A stretch of 64,000 nucleotides of DNA from JAHDFB01 sp965658745. GTDB lineage: Bacteria > Bacteroidota > Bacteroidia > Chitinophagales > Saprospiraceae. Made by a program: the position numbers and the translations under genes. This document shows positions 37,164 through 46,868 of this stretch, in pieces (the first letter of the stretch is position 1; each line of letters opens with the position of its first letter). The notes beneath the pieces were generated by a model. The model was not told the DNA's origin and ran no database searches. It was given only the letters and a program-made list of their open reading frames with translations. The stretch covers positions 62,001-126,000 of the forward strand of contig CBFHTK010000003.1 in assembly GCA_965658745.1 (NCBI GenBank), in the 5' to 3' direction.

Positions 37164-38528
37164 TCAATTACTTCTTGCGAAATCTAACTGAGTCTTGAGT
37201 TCTATGAATGCTGATTCCCATTCATCAACAGTAATAGCGTCTTCGTGAATTCCGCTTGCTTCAATCGTGGATTCTTTTATCTGATTATACCACTGATCAA
37301 GCATTGAATTCGTTATAGCAGGAGTGAGAGGACCATTAATAAATTCCATTTTCTTTTGCTCATACTCTTCGTTGTAGGAAGACCAAAGTGCCGTAAGTTT
37401 ATCACAACTTGCAGACCATTGTCTTGCTGCAAGATATTTAAAGGGTTTACAATCATTGGACACTTCGCCCCATTCATCAGCAATCGAAGTAATGACATTT
37501 TCATTACTAATTATGTTCTCGAATGCATTATCTAAATCCCAGGGAATTAAGTGCAACCTTTCATTATTTGGCTCTTCGTACCAATAGTAGTTATGATTGG
37601 AGCAATTATTACCATTGCAATACCAATGAAAGGGTCCGTCATCATGTCTGATAGTTCGATCAATGACTGAGTATGAGATTATTTCATTGATATCCATTCG
37701 AGATTCTAAAATATCACGTCCTTGATCATTATTAGTTGAGGCAATCATCTCCCCAAAATTCTTGATCAAATCAATATTTACATTTTCACCTTCGTTGGTC
37801 TTTAATGCATCAACGTAAGCCTGATCAGGATAAGGTTCACCTTCCTTACTTAGCGGCCATATTTCCTTGTATAGATTTCCATCGTCGTCTTCATATCGAT
37901 ATTTTACGAATCTTCCATCAATCTGCTCTGTTAGTGCAAAAACACCCATAAATTGATCATTAACAACAAGTCTAGCATGAACCGATCGAGGAGCAGGAAC
38001 ACCCATTTCTCTGAAAAACCAGTAACCCAAACGTTCTCTCATCTGAGATTTATCATGGTTTTGGGAGTGAAGTTGTAGTTTTTTAAGTTTAAAAAACTTG
38101 TCATCTCGTCCATCCCAATTTATCTTAATCTTCATCGAGAGTTTAGTACAGGTTTTAAACCCAGCAGGATTGAACACATTACTACCTGAGAGGCAACCAA
38201 CCCAGGCACCAACTGAACCTTTGTATCTTATACCAACGGGACTAATCGTATCACCTTCAAAGATCAGCATTCCTTCTTCGTACTCTTCTGCACTTGGATC
38301 TTTGTCCAATCGATTTAAAGCACTTCCTGGAATCTTGAGCTCAATAGTGTGCAACTTATCTTGATCAAAAATATAATCGGAAGACTCAGAAATGTACTTT
38401 TCAGATCCAGAAGGCACAATCATGGGCACTACAAAATCAGCATCATTGTTTTCGATGAAGGCACTATCTGTAAAACAACCAAGAAATAATATGGCTATAC
38501 AAAAACAAACAATTGCCTGAAACTTCAT
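37164..38528 (-). CDS. CotH kinase family lipoprotein
   Basis: A 454-residue protein with the lipobox LFLGC (Cys at about 18). The mature protein shows the CotH pattern: IELKIPGSALNRL, GIRYKGS, RERLGYWFFREMGVPAPRSVHARL, GVFALTEQIDGRFVKYRYEDDDGNLYKE and the catalytic-type HLIPWDLDNAFEN. CotH proteins are atypical secreted protein kinases, best known from spore coats; outside spore formers their targets are largely unknown. Here it is probably anchored in the envelope. The gene stands alone between terminators. Confidence 0.85.
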   Translation of the reverse strand: MKFQAIVCFCIAILFLGCFTDSAFIENNDADFVVPMIVPSGSEKYISESSDYIFDQDKLHTIELKIPGSALNRLDKDPSAEEYEEGMLIFEGDTISPVGIRYKGSVGAWVGCLSGSNVFNPAGFKTCTKLSMKIKINWDGRDDKFFKLKKLQLHSQNHDKSQMRERLGYWFFREMGVPAPRSVHARLVVNDQFMGVFALTEQIDGRFVKYRYEDDDGNLYKEIWPLSKEGEPYPDQAYVDALKTNEGENVNIDLIKNFGEMIASTNNDQGRDILESRMDINEIISYSVIDRTIRHDDGPFHWYCNGNNCSNHNYYWYEEPNNERLHLIPWDLDNAFENIISNENVITSIADEWGEVSNDCKPFKYLAARQWSASCDKLTALWSSYNEEYEQKKMEFINGPLTPAITNSMLDQWYNQIKESTIEASGIHEDAITVDEWESAFIELKTQLDFARSN

Positions 38529-38690
38529 TTTATAAATATTAAGTCTGGAGTACTAACACCTTAAAAAAAATAGTTTGAGCTAATTCAGTCGCTACAAAAA
38601 TACACTTTTGATAGGAGTACACTTTGATCGTACTTCTTAGCTCAACACAGACTATCTATGATTATTACATTGGAAAACTTTGGACGGAAT

Positions 38691-38732
38691 AAAAAAAGTC
38701 GAATAACTTCTTTCATCAGAGTTATTCGACTT
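38691..38732 (-). terminator. Terminator of recA
   Basis: A perfect 13-bp stem (AAGTCGAATAACT with AGTTATTCGACTT, 38696-38732) is followed on the minus strand by a seven-T tract. Confidence 0.9.
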
Positions 38733-38775
38733 AGTATTATGTGCGATTGATCTGTAGCTGATTAGACTACGATTA

Positions 38776-39807
38776 CTATGCTTTTTCCTTTTCAGTTGTT
38801 TGCATCTTAATATCGTACTTAGCTTTCACTTTAGCTTCAATTTCGAGTGCAACTTCTGGATTATCAGCTAGGAAGTTCTTTGCAGATTCTCTTCCTTGAG
38901 CAATTTTAGTACCATCGTACCCATACCAAGATCCACTCTTCTCAAGAATTCCCGCTTCAACTCCAAGGTCTATAATCTCTCCAAGTTTAGAAACACCTTC
39001 TCCAAACATGATATCGAACATTGCAAGTCTAAAAGGCGGTGCCAATTTATTCTTCACAACCTTGACTTTGGTTGGGTTTCCAATAACGTTACCTTCTTTA
39101 TCTTTTATCGCAGATCCAGACCTTCTTATATCTAATCTTACCGATGCGTAAAATTTCAATGCGTTTCCACCTGTAGTTGTCTCAGGATTTCCAAACATCA
39201 CACCAATCTTTTCACGCAGTTGATTGATAAATATACAGCAACAACCCGTTCTTCCAATTGTACCTGTCAATTTACGTAATGCTTGAGACATCAATCGAGC
39301 TTGAAGCCCCATCTTACTATCTCCCATTTCACCTTCTATCTCAGCTCTTGGTACTAGAGCTGCAACGGAATCAATTACGATGATATCAATAGCACCGGAA
39401 CGAATAAGATTCTCTGCAATTTCCAAAGCCTGCTCACCATTGTCTGGCTGTGAGATCAGAAGATTCTCAGTATCAACACCTAAGTGTTCCGCATAATATC
39501 TATCAAAAGCATGTTCTGCATCAATAAATGCAGCAGTTCCGCCTTGCTTCTGACATTCTGCAATTGCATGAATTGCTAAAGTCGTTTTACCTGAAGACTC
39601 TGGTCCATATATTTCCACTACACGTCCTTTGGGTAGACCACCTGTTCCAAGTGCAATATCTAGACCTAGAGAGCCTGTTGGGATTACATCAGCTTCGATA
39701 ACTGACTTGTCTCCAAGCTTCATGATAGTTCCTTTTCCGTAGGTTTTATCTAGCTTATCAACAGCAAGTTGAAGCGCTTTTAATTTCTCATTTTTTTTAT
39801 CTGCCAT
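38776..39807 (-). CDS. recA: Recombinase RecA
   Basis: A 343-residue RecA with Walker A GPESSGKTT (66-74), Walker B IIVIDSVAALVP, the L1 loop EGEMGDSKMGLQARLMSQ and the L2 region FINQLREKIGVMFGNPETTTGGNALKF. It forms filaments on single-stranded DNA for strand exchange and SOS signalling. No LexA box is evident upstream. An 8-bp inverted repeat (TATTGGTC, 39821-39828, with GACCAATA, 39865-39872) lies in the leader region. The terminator of ssb precedes it. Confidence 0.98.
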   Translation of the reverse strand: MADKKNEKLKALQLAVDKLDKTYGKGTIMKLGDKSVIEADVIPTGSLGLDIALGTGGLPKGRVVEIYGPESSGKTTLAIHAIAECQKQGGTAAFIDAEHAFDRYYAEHLGVDTENLLISQPDNGEQALEIAENLIRSGAIDIIVIDSVAALVPRAEIEGEMGDSKMGLQARLMSQALRKLTGTIGRTGCCCIFINQLREKIGVMFGNPETTTGGNALKFYASVRLDIRRSGSAIKDKEGNVIGNPTKVKVVKNKLAPPFRLAMFDIMFGEGVSKLGEIIDLGVEAGILEKSGSWYGYDGTKIAQGRESAKNFLADNPEVALEIEAKVKAKYDIKMQTTEKEKA

Positions 39808-40077
39808 GTTGTTAAGGTTCTATTGGTCGATTCAGTATGACACTGCTAAGAAGCTGGTAAAATGGACCAATAATGTTAAAAATATAACTTGAGATCAGAG
39901 GTTCTGAGCCTCATACATTAAGAACCACGAAATTAATATAAGTAATTCTATTATATATAGTTTATTGCTATAAATATGTCTATTCATTATGATTTTTTAC
40001 AATATTTTGAATGAACTTTCACATAGGCAACATCCGAGGACTCAAATACTAAAACATCAAGTATTGAATGTTTCATG

Positions 40078-40124
40078 ATTTTCTACTCGGTCACCGTCAA
40101 TCGAAGGTGACCGAAATAGAAAAT
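40078..40124 (-). terminator. Terminator of ssb
   Basis: A long stem built on TCGGTCACC / GGTGACCGA (40087-40114), extended outward by ATTTTCTA / TAGAAAAT. It lies 27 nt past the ssb stop codon. The gap 39808-40150 holds nothing else convincing. Confidence 0.8.
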
Positions 40125-40150
40125 AGTGTGTTAATGAGTAAGCTCACTTC

Positions 40151-40501
40151 CTAGAATGGAGGCTTACTAGGCTTTGCACTCAAAAACTTAAAGTCTGTTA
40201 CAACTATGTCGGTTGCATACCTAGTAACACCATCGCTACCTTCATACTTATTGTATTGAAGTTTCCCAGATACCGCAAGATGCGAGCCTTTTTTGGTATT
40301 CTCAAAAAGGACTTTCGCCCGCTTTCCCCAGACTGTAAGATTGTGCCAAGCGGTTTGTTGGACAAACTCCCCATCTTTGTTTTTGTATCCTTCTGATGTA
40401 GCGAGACTGCTCTTTGCAACCATTCGCCCGTTACCTAAATCTTTTAGTTCAAAGTCACGTCCAAGATTTCCGATTAATGTTACTGAATTTTCGATATTCA
40501 T
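40151..40501 (-). CDS. ssb: Single-stranded DNA-binding protein (short form)
   Basis: A 116-residue OB-fold protein (NSVTLIGNLGRDFELKDLG..., WHNLTVWGKRAKVLFENTKKGSHLAVSGKL). It covers only the DNA-binding domain plus a brief tail ending SAKPSKPPF. The acidic, flexible tail tip (DDxPF type) that recruits repair and replication partners is largely absent, with only the final PPF kept. It may therefore be a secondary SSB while a full-length one is encoded elsewhere. The 450-bp stretch 40502-40951 upstream holds two weak hairpins (for example AACCCT/AGGGTT, about 40780-40800) and no gene. Confidence 0.88.
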   Translation of the reverse strand: MNIENSVTLIGNLGRDFELKDLGNGRMVAKSSLATSEGYKNKDGEFVQQTAWHNLTVWGKRAKVLFENTKKGSHLAVSGKLQYNKYEGSDGVTRYATDIVVTDFKFLSAKPSKPPF

Positions 40502-40951
40502 AATTTTTGTTTTTTGCCAAATTCAGGCGATTAATAAATATTTAAATGAAGCCCCAGAATGCTTTTTCGGCCGTTACAAATTATCATTACATCTGCACTT
40601 CTTCTATTAGTGTAATCAAGTCCTAGTTTTGTCCCCCTCATTTCTCATATTTTTTTCAAATAAAATGTTAAACCCAGTTTTTATAGGGGTTCACAGATGC
40701 AAAAAATAGTCGTTAGTTGTGAAATTGGTAGTTCTGATTCTTAAATTTTTGGCAAAAAAGGGTCTAGAAACCCTTTCAATTATCAGGGTTGAAAATGCTA
40801 TTTGGTACAAGGATTTTTATTTTTCAGAAAGTCAGTTATAATCTGTTGATTAGGTTATTGTTAAACTTAGTCCTAAAAATATATATGGAGTCTCTCGCAG
40901 CGATTTCGTAGAATTTCTTGTATATATAATATAACTTACAAAATATAAACA

Positions 40952-42907
40952 ATGAAAACAATCTTAAAAACCACTTTATTCGTCGTGATTTGCCAATTCT
41001 TTAGCATTCATGGCGAAGCACAGACATTCCCTAATTTAACTGCTACAGATCTTGATGGAGTAAGTCATGACCTTCAGACAGATTATCTAGATGAAGGAAT
41101 CCCTGTACTTGTCCACTTTTTTGCTGCATGGAATTTTTGGGATGAGTTTTTCATGGATACCATGAGTATGCAAAATGCATATAGCGATTACGGCCCAAAT
41201 GGATCAGGACAAATTATGATGCTTGCATTTGAAATCGACGCATTTACTTCAGATGAAGACTTAGAAAATGGCACCAATGGTTCAATTACAAACTGGACAA
41301 GTCTTATAAATTATCCAATAATTAATCTTGATGATCCTTCTTGGGCGACGGATACGATGGGCGTCTTCGCAATGCCATCATTGGCTCTATTTTGCCCAGA
41401 TGGTACTATCTATGGTTTTAGTACTGTAGGCGGACCTCCCAACTATCCATATGTAGAAACAGATGAAATGGACTACGGTAATTTTCTATCTGTAGATGGC
41501 ATAACGGATGCATTCGAAAACTTATGCGGGACAATGATCGATGATGAAAACGTGTCAGGATATGCTACTTTGAATATTGATGAATGTGAAACCGAGCTAG
41601 AAAATCCTCTAAAAGGAACGATTGTTACATTTACAGATGGAGCTAACGTTCAAATCAGAACCGCAAACCAACAAGGACGATATGAGGCATTCTTAGCTAA
41701 TGGCACTTATGACATGACTTTTGAAAATACTTCGACACTGATGTCTATTTGTGCAGCAACAACTTCAGTAACTGTTGATAACGATGTTACTACCGATCTT
41801 GATGTGATATATGATGCTGATATTTTGTGTCCTGAAATAACACTTGTTCTAAATCCATGGTTGTTACGTCCATGTGACCTAACAAGCTTTGTACAGTTCG
41901 AAGTTTGTAATATTGGCACCGTTGACCTTTCAGCATATACTGCAACTTTGCAGTTTCCCGAAGGATCAGATGTAATAGCAACAAATACGATGGACCCCTA
42001 CACTTTTGATGTCGCAACCGGCGTGATGCAATTCAGTTTAAGTGGACTTGAAATGGGTGCATGTAAAAATATACAAATAGGATTCAGCACCCCTTGTCCC
42101 ACAAATGCTGGAGATACATTATGTTTTGATTTGTCAACTGATCCTGTTCAAATCTATCCAAACTGTGATGAATACATTCAAAGTGAGGTATCGGCTTGCC
42201 AAGAAGCAGTAGCGTCTTATGATCCAAATGACAAAAACGGATTGACTCAAGGAGAAGGTCCTTTGAACTTTGTTGATGCAGGTACAGAATTGACTTATAT
42301 GATTCGATTCCAAAATACCGGAAATGACACAGCATTCACGGTAAGAATAGATGACCCGATGAGTTCAGTATTCGACGTTTCTACAATACGTCCTTTAGAC
42401 GCAAGTCATGAATATGTGATGAGTTACTCCGATGGGATGCTCAGTTTCTTATTTCCAGACATCAAACTTGTCGACAGTTTCAAAAACGAACCTTTATCAC
42501 ATGGGTTTATCACGTATAAAGTGACTTTACGAGAAGAACTTGCACCAGGAACAGAAATCAATAACTACGCAAATATTTACTTTGATTCTAATGCTCCAAT
42601 TCTTACGAATACACATCAATATGTTGTTACGATTTTATCAAATAGTAGTGATTATAGCTGGTTAAATGTAAGTGTATTTCCAAATCCAGCTCAAGAATTG
42701 ATAACGGTAGATATGCAGCAGTTGGGGAATAAGGAGGTGAAACTGGAATTACTTGATCTACAAGGTCGAGTGCTAATCAGTCAAAACAAAGCAGTTCAAA
42801 AAGCAACAATAAATGTGGGAGACTTAATATCAGGTATGTACTACATTCAGATTCGAGATCAAACTACAAACGAACTTCTATCCTTAAAGAAATTTGTGAA
42901 GGAGTAA
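40952..42907 (+). CDS. T9SS-secreted protein with redox-dead thioredoxin-like domain
   Basis: A 651-residue secreted protein. After a signal peptide (to about 24) comes a thioredoxin-fold segment (about 25-195) in which PVLVHFFAAW matches the usual strand, but NFWD (61-64) replaces the CxxC active site, while the cis-Pro motif AMPSLALF remains. A carboxypeptidase-like beta domain follows (about 200-270). Next is a conserved-repeat/DUF7619-type domain starting at SYDPNDKNGLTQGEG (about 420-560), and finally a T9SS type A sorting domain (VFPNPAQELITVDM..., about 575-651) ending LKKFVKE. It is probably attached to the cell surface; the role of the dead thioredoxin domain may be structural. A strong terminator follows. 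Confidence 0.85.
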   Translation: MKTILKTTLFVVICQFFSIHGEAQTFPNLTATDLDGVSHDLQTDYLDEGIPVLVHFFAAWNFWDEFFMDTMSMQNAYSDYGPNGSGQIMMLAFEIDAFTSDEDLENGTNGSITNWTSLINYPIINLDDPSWATDTMGVFAMPSLALFCPDGTIYGFSTVGGPPNYPYVETDEMDYGNFLSVDGITDAFENLCGTMIDDENVSGYATLNIDECETELENPLKGTIVTFTDGANVQIRTANQQGRYEAFLANGTYDMTFENTSTLMSICAATTSVTVDNDVTTDLDVIYDADILCPEITLVLNPWLLRPCDLTSFVQFEVCNIGTVDLSAYTATLQFPEGSDVIATNTMDPYTFDVATGVMQFSLSGLEMGACKNIQIGFSTPCPTNAGDTLCFDLSTDPVQIYPNCDEYIQSEVSACQEAVASYDPNDKNGLTQGEGPLNFVDAGTELTYMIRFQNTGNDTAFTVRIDDPMSSVFDVSTIRPLDASHEYVMSYSDGMLSFLFPDIKLVDSFKNEPLSHGFITYKVTLREELAPGTEINNYANIYFDSNAPILTNTHQYVVTILSNSSDYSWLNVSVFPNPAQELITVDMQQLGNKEVKLELLDLQGRVLISQNKAVQKATINVGDLISGMYYIQIRDQTTNELLSLKKFVKE

Positions 42908-42952
42908 AGAACTTATACCATTGAAATAACTTAGGCAATTACTACGTAATCG

Positions 42953-42990
42953 AAAGCGCGTTTGAATTCCAATTCAAGCGTGCTTTTTTT
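42953..42990 (+). terminator. Terminator of the second T9SS cargo gene
   Basis: A hairpin with arms AAAGCGCGTTTGAATT and AATTCAAGCGTGCTTT around a two-base loop is followed by a seven-T tract. Confidence 0.92.
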
Positions 42991-43054
42991 GTTTCTGAAA
43001 GTTGATTTATAGACAACAAAATATAAGACTAGAGTAAGATTAGTTCATGAGCAA

Positions 43055-44533
43055 CTAGTCCTTTAGCCACGATCGGCTCCTATTTACCCCTTGAAGCCAA
43101 AGATCATATTGAGATTTGCGAAGCTCTGTAGACATTTCAACTTGAAACACCTTTTCGATTTCTTGCATTTTCTGAAGATCGGCAATATTCCATAGGCCAG
43201 CTTCCAGTCCTGCTAAATATGCCGCACCTTGCGCTGTTGACTCAATAACAGCAGGTCTTTCGACGGGCACATTTAGAATGTCAGCTTGAAACTGCATTAA
43301 GTAAGAATTGGAAACAACACCTCCGTTGACCTTGAGACTTTTCAATTGTATACCACTATCTTTCTCCATTGCCTCGAGTACATCTTTAGATTGAAAGGCT
43401 AAGGACTTAAGAGTTGCCTTTGCTATATCATTTCTACTAGTATCTTGAGTAATTCCAAATATGGCCCCTCTTGCATACATATCCCAGTATGGCGCACCGA
43501 GTCCCACAAATGCTGGAACTACCACAACATCTTCATTCGTAGATTCTAAGGCCATTGCTTCGCTGTCGTCAATCTTGTCGAGTAAGTTAAGCCCATCGCG
43601 CAACCATTGAATTGCAGCTCCTGCGATGAAGACACTTCCTTCCAAAGCATAATCAATTCCTCCTTCAGGATTTGCAGCAAGAGTAGTCAATAACCCCTTG
43701 TGAGAAGTCACTTTTTGATCCCCAACATTCATTAACATGAAACAACCTGTTCCATAAGTATTTTTGGCTGAACCTTCTTCAAAGCAACACTGCCCAAAGA
43801 GTGCAGCTTGTTGATCACCTGCCACACCAAGGATTGGAATCTTGCAATTCTCAATTTCATAAAACCCAAAATGAGACCGCGAAGATTGCACCCTTGGTAT
43901 CATTGATGTAGGAATTTCAAGCTCTCTCAGTAGCTTATTATCCCATTGGAGCGTATCAATGTCGAAAAGCATGGTACGTGATGCATTGGTGTAGTCAGTT
44001 CGATGCTCTTTTCCATCTGTCATTTTGTGCATTAGCCAACTGTCGATTGTACCAAATCTTAATTTTCCAGCTTTTGCCTGTTCATCAGCTTCTTGTACAT
44101 TATTGAGTATCCAATTGATCTTTGTTCCCGAAAAATATGAATCAATAACTAGGCCAGTGGTATTACGAACATAAGACTCGAGATTTCTCTCTTTAAGTTC
44201 TTCGCAATACTTGCTGGTGCGCTTATCTTGCCACACAATAGCATTATAGATTGCCTTTCCAGAATCTGCGTTCCATACAACCGTCGTCTCTCGTTGATTG
44301 GTGATCCCGATAGCAAGTATATCCGAGCATTCAATTTTTGCCTTCGAAATTGCTTCTTTTAGAACAGCTTCTTGACTTTCCCATATTTCTTCTGGATCAT
44401 GTTCAACCCATCCCGATTTTGGATAATACTGCGTAAATTCCTTTTGGGCAGAAGCCACTATTTTTCCATCCTCATCAAATAAAAGAGCTCGCGAACTACT
44501 AGTGCCTTGATCCAATCCTAGTATATATTTCAT
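43055..44533 (-). CDS. glpK: Glycerol kinase
   Basis: A 492-residue FGGY kinase phosphorylating glycerol to glycerol-3-phosphate. The ATP/sugar-kinase motifs GLDQGTSSSRALLFDEDG (N-terminus), YFSGTKINWILNN, GVAGDQQAALFGQ and the FGGY-type LKVNGGVVSNSYLMQFQADIL are present. Its start overlaps the stop of the upstream MFS transporter gene by 4 bp, so the two are coupled. No glycerol facilitator gene (glpF) or glycerol-3-phosphate dehydrogenase gene is adjacent. Confidence 0.95.
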   Translation of the reverse strand: MKYILGLDQGTSSSRALLFDEDGKIVASAQKEFTQYYPKSGWVEHDPEEIWESQEAVLKEAISKAKIECSDILAIGITNQRETTVVWNADSGKAIYNAIVWQDKRTSKYCEELKERNLESYVRNTTGLVIDSYFSGTKINWILNNVQEADEQAKAGKLRFGTIDSWLMHKMTDGKEHRTDYTNASRTMLFDIDTLQWDNKLLRELEIPTSMIPRVQSSRSHFGFYEIENCKIPILGVAGDQQAALFGQCCFEEGSAKNTYGTGCFMLMNVGDQKVTSHKGLLTTLAANPEGGIDYALEGSVFIAGAAIQWLRDGLNLLDKIDDSEAMALESTNEDVVVVPAFVGLGAPYWDMYARGAIFGITQDTSRNDIAKATLKSLAFQSKDVLEAMEKDSGIQLKSLKVNGGVVSNSYLMQFQADILNVPVERPAVIESTAQGAAYLAGLEAGLWNIADLQKMQEIEKVFQVEMSTELRKSQYDLWLQGVNRSRSWLKD

Positions 44534-45834
44534 GCAATACTTTGATTTACAATAGGTCTTTCAATTTTCACTTTCCAGAAAATCAAAAGTCCGATAATAA
44601 ATAGGACAGCAAGACCAAGTACACTGTAACGCATATCGTCCATCTGAATCTCCAAAAATGCAAACAGCCCTGTACCAAATACAACACTTAACTTGAAAAG
44701 CACATCATAGAAAGCATAGTAACAAGTAAGATCGCTTTCATTGGGATCCAACAACTTAGTATAAGTTGATCTTGACATCGATTGTATTCCTCCTAGAACT
44801 AGACCTACCAATCCCGCCAACCCATAGAATGCTGGTTTCCCTTGCACATAAAAAGCAATTAAACAAATAAGTGCCCAAATGAACATCATACTTATCATAC
44901 TTTTCCAGTTCCCGTATAATTTTCCAATATGAGCAAACAAATAAGCCCCAGGAATAGCAATTATTTGCAGAATGAGAATTATCATAATCAATTCGGAAGA
45001 CGAAAATCCTAGAACCTTACTTGCAAAAGCACTAGCTAGATATATGACTGTTTGTACGCCAGCTGAGTAAAAGAAGAAAGAAATGAGATATCTGCGAATA
45101 TTGGGTTGATGCTTTAGTTTATGATATGCCTTTCTTAATTCATTAAAACCATTATTTAGTACCTCTCTATTTAGTTTACGGGTCAATTTTGACTTTGGCA
45201 TACGTCTAAACGTGATTTGGCTGAAGCTCAGCCACCAAAGGCCTACTAGGACGAAGCCAATTCGATATGGTAAGGCCGTTTGTGAAATACCAAACCAATC
45301 AGGTTTCGAAGCAATCAAAAGAATAAAGACTAGTAGTAAAACAGAGCCGATGTAACCAAAGGTATAGCCCCTTGCAGAGACCTTATCATACATATCTTCG
45401 GATGCAATATCGGGCAAATAAGAATCGTAGAATACTAATCCGCCCGCACAACCAATCGTCGCGATCATGAAGGCTATGATTCCGATCCACATAGTCTCAG
45501 GTGAAGTAAAAAAGTATAAACAAATACAAGCGATGGAACCTACCGACGTGAAAAGACGCAAAAAATAAAGACGTTTTCCTCCGTAGTCTGCAATTCCACT
45601 AAGTATTGGCGTACTTAGAGCAATCAAGACATATGCAATTGAAACGATCAAAGCATAGAAAGCTGAGTCTGCCAATTCGAAACCCAAAAAATTGATCGTA
45701 TCATCAGTATATCCCATAAAATAAGCAGGGAATATAGCTGTAGAAATGACTAAAAAATATGCTGAATTGGCCCAATCATAAAAGGCCCAGCCGTTTATGA
45801 TTTTTCTATTATTGAGTTGTATTACTGCTTTCAC
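44530..45834 (-). CDS. MFS transporter, UMF1/Atg22-like family
   Basis: A 434-residue membrane protein with about twelve hydrophobic segments. The N-terminal NGWAFYDWANSAYFLVI and the loop SGIADYGGKRLYFLRLF are hallmarks of the UMF1/vacuole-effluxer-like family. The start is a GTG at 45834; no in-frame ATG precedes the first membrane helix. It is the first gene of a pair with glpK, which suggests a link to glycerol or a glycerol-containing compound, but the substrate is unknown. It is divergent from rimK; an ACTGTCT/AGACAGT inverted repeat (45884-45920) lies in the gap. Confidence 0.85.
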   Translation of the reverse strand: MKAVIQLNNRKIINGWAFYDWANSAYFLVISTAIFPAYFMGYTDDTINFLGFELADSAFYALIVSIAYVLIALSTPILSGIADYGGKRLYFLRLFTSVGSIACICLYFFTSPETMWIGIIAFMIATIGCAGGLVFYDSYLPDIASEDMYDKVSARGYTFGYIGSVLLLVFILLIASKPDWFGISQTALPYRIGFVLVGLWWLSFSQITFRRMPKSKLTRKLNREVLNNGFNELRKAYHKLKHQPNIRRYLISFFFYSAGVQTVIYLASAFASKVLGFSSSELIMIILILQIIAIPGAYLFAHIGKLYGNWKSMISMMFIWALICLIAFYVQGKPAFYGLAGLVGLVLGGIQSMSRSTYTKLLDPNESDLTCYYAFYDVLFKLSVVFGTGLFAFLEIQMDDMRYSVLGLAVLFIIGLLIFWKVKIERPIVNQSIA

Positions 45835-45977
45835 ATCTTGTTTTGTATCGGCAAGTTACTAATTTCAATTCAATATTGGCTAGACTGTCTTACTAGGCAA
45901 GTAAATTAATTTCAGACAGTGGCATAAACGATTACCTATAATATCACTATTTTCACCTTTCACTAATGTAGGAAAGT

Positions 45978-46862
45978 ATGAATATTCTTGTATTATCTAG
46001 AAATAGTAGTTTATACAGTACTCAAAGTATCGTAAAGGCTGGACGAAGAAGAGGGCACTATGTGCGAGTGATTGATCATATGCAATGTGATCTCGTAATG
46101 GAAGGGAAGAATCTTCATGTGTACTATCAAGATGAGTTAATAGACGACTACGATGCAATCATTCCTCGTATCGGAGATGCAGCTACCTCATATGGATCTG
46201 CGGTAGTCAGACAATTCCAATTAATGGGACTTTTTTCTACATTAGACTATGAAGCGCTACTTCGAGCAAGAAACAAGATTAGTTCTCTTCAACTTTTAGC
46301 TGCGCATGGAATTGGAGTCCCAAAAACAGTAATTTCAAATAATCCTTATACAATAGAGGAGACACTTGACTACCTAGATGGGATGCCTTTAGTAATCAAG
46401 CTAGCGCAAGGTACACACGGAATTGGTGTATTACTGGCTGAGAACAAGAAAAATGCCGAAGCAATTATCGAGACATTTCATAAGCTTAAACAGCGGGTGA
46501 TTTTACAAGAGTTTGTTGCTGAGGCTAAAGGTGCAGATATTCGAGTTTTGATTGTTGATGGTAAAATTACTGGATCTATGAAGCGACAAGCTCGAGCTGG
46601 AGAATTCAGAAGTAACCTACATAGAGGAGGTAACTCTACAGTTGTTCGACTTACAGAAGCTGAGGCCTATGCTGCAAAGCAAGCTGCCAAAATTATGGGT
46701 CTAGATGTTTGTGGTGTAGACATGCTAAGATCAAAGAAAGGTCCATTGATTCTTGAAGTGAATGCATCGCCTGGACTCGAAGGAATAGAAACTACTACTA
46801 AAATCGACATTGCTGGAAAAATTATCCAATTTTGCGAGCGAAATGCAGAAATCAAAGCATAA
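45978..46862 (+). CDS. rimK: ATP-grasp ligase RimK
   Basis: A 294-residue RimK-type ligase, known to add glutamates to the C-terminus of ribosomal protein S6 in Escherichia coli. The start MNILVLSRNSSLYSTQSIV, the ATP-grasp segment PLVIKLAQGTHGIGVLLAEN, and the metal ligands around GVDMLRSKKGPLILEVNASPGLEGIE are typical. It is followed after 6 bp by an AstE/AspA-type hydrolase, suggesting that a glutamate-type modification is both added and removed by this cluster. Confidence 0.92.
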   Translation: MNILVLSRNSSLYSTQSIVKAGRRRGHYVRVIDHMQCDLVMEGKNLHVYYQDELIDDYDAIIPRIGDAATSYGSAVVRQFQLMGLFSTLDYEALLRARNKISSLQLLAAHGIGVPKTVISNNPYTIEETLDYLDGMPLVIKLAQGTHGIGVLLAENKKNAEAIIETFHKLKQRVILQEFVAEAKGADIRVLIVDGKITGSMKRQARAGEFRSNLHRGGNSTVVRLTEAEAYAAKQAAKIMGLDVCGVDMLRSKKGPLILEVNASPGLEGIETTTKIDIAGKIIQFCERNAEIKA

Positions 46863-46868
46863 GTAGCT

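Noticed and set aside
39821..39872. Inverted repeat TATTGGTC/GACCAATA upstream of recA as an SOS box
   Set aside because: The arms are 36 bp apart, unlike a LexA operator, and no known SOS motif of the phylum could be matched.
45884..45920. ACTGTCT/AGACAGT inverted repeat between the MFS transporter gene and rimK
   Set aside because: Seven-base arms with a 23-bp spacer are easily due to chance; noted only in the gene entry.
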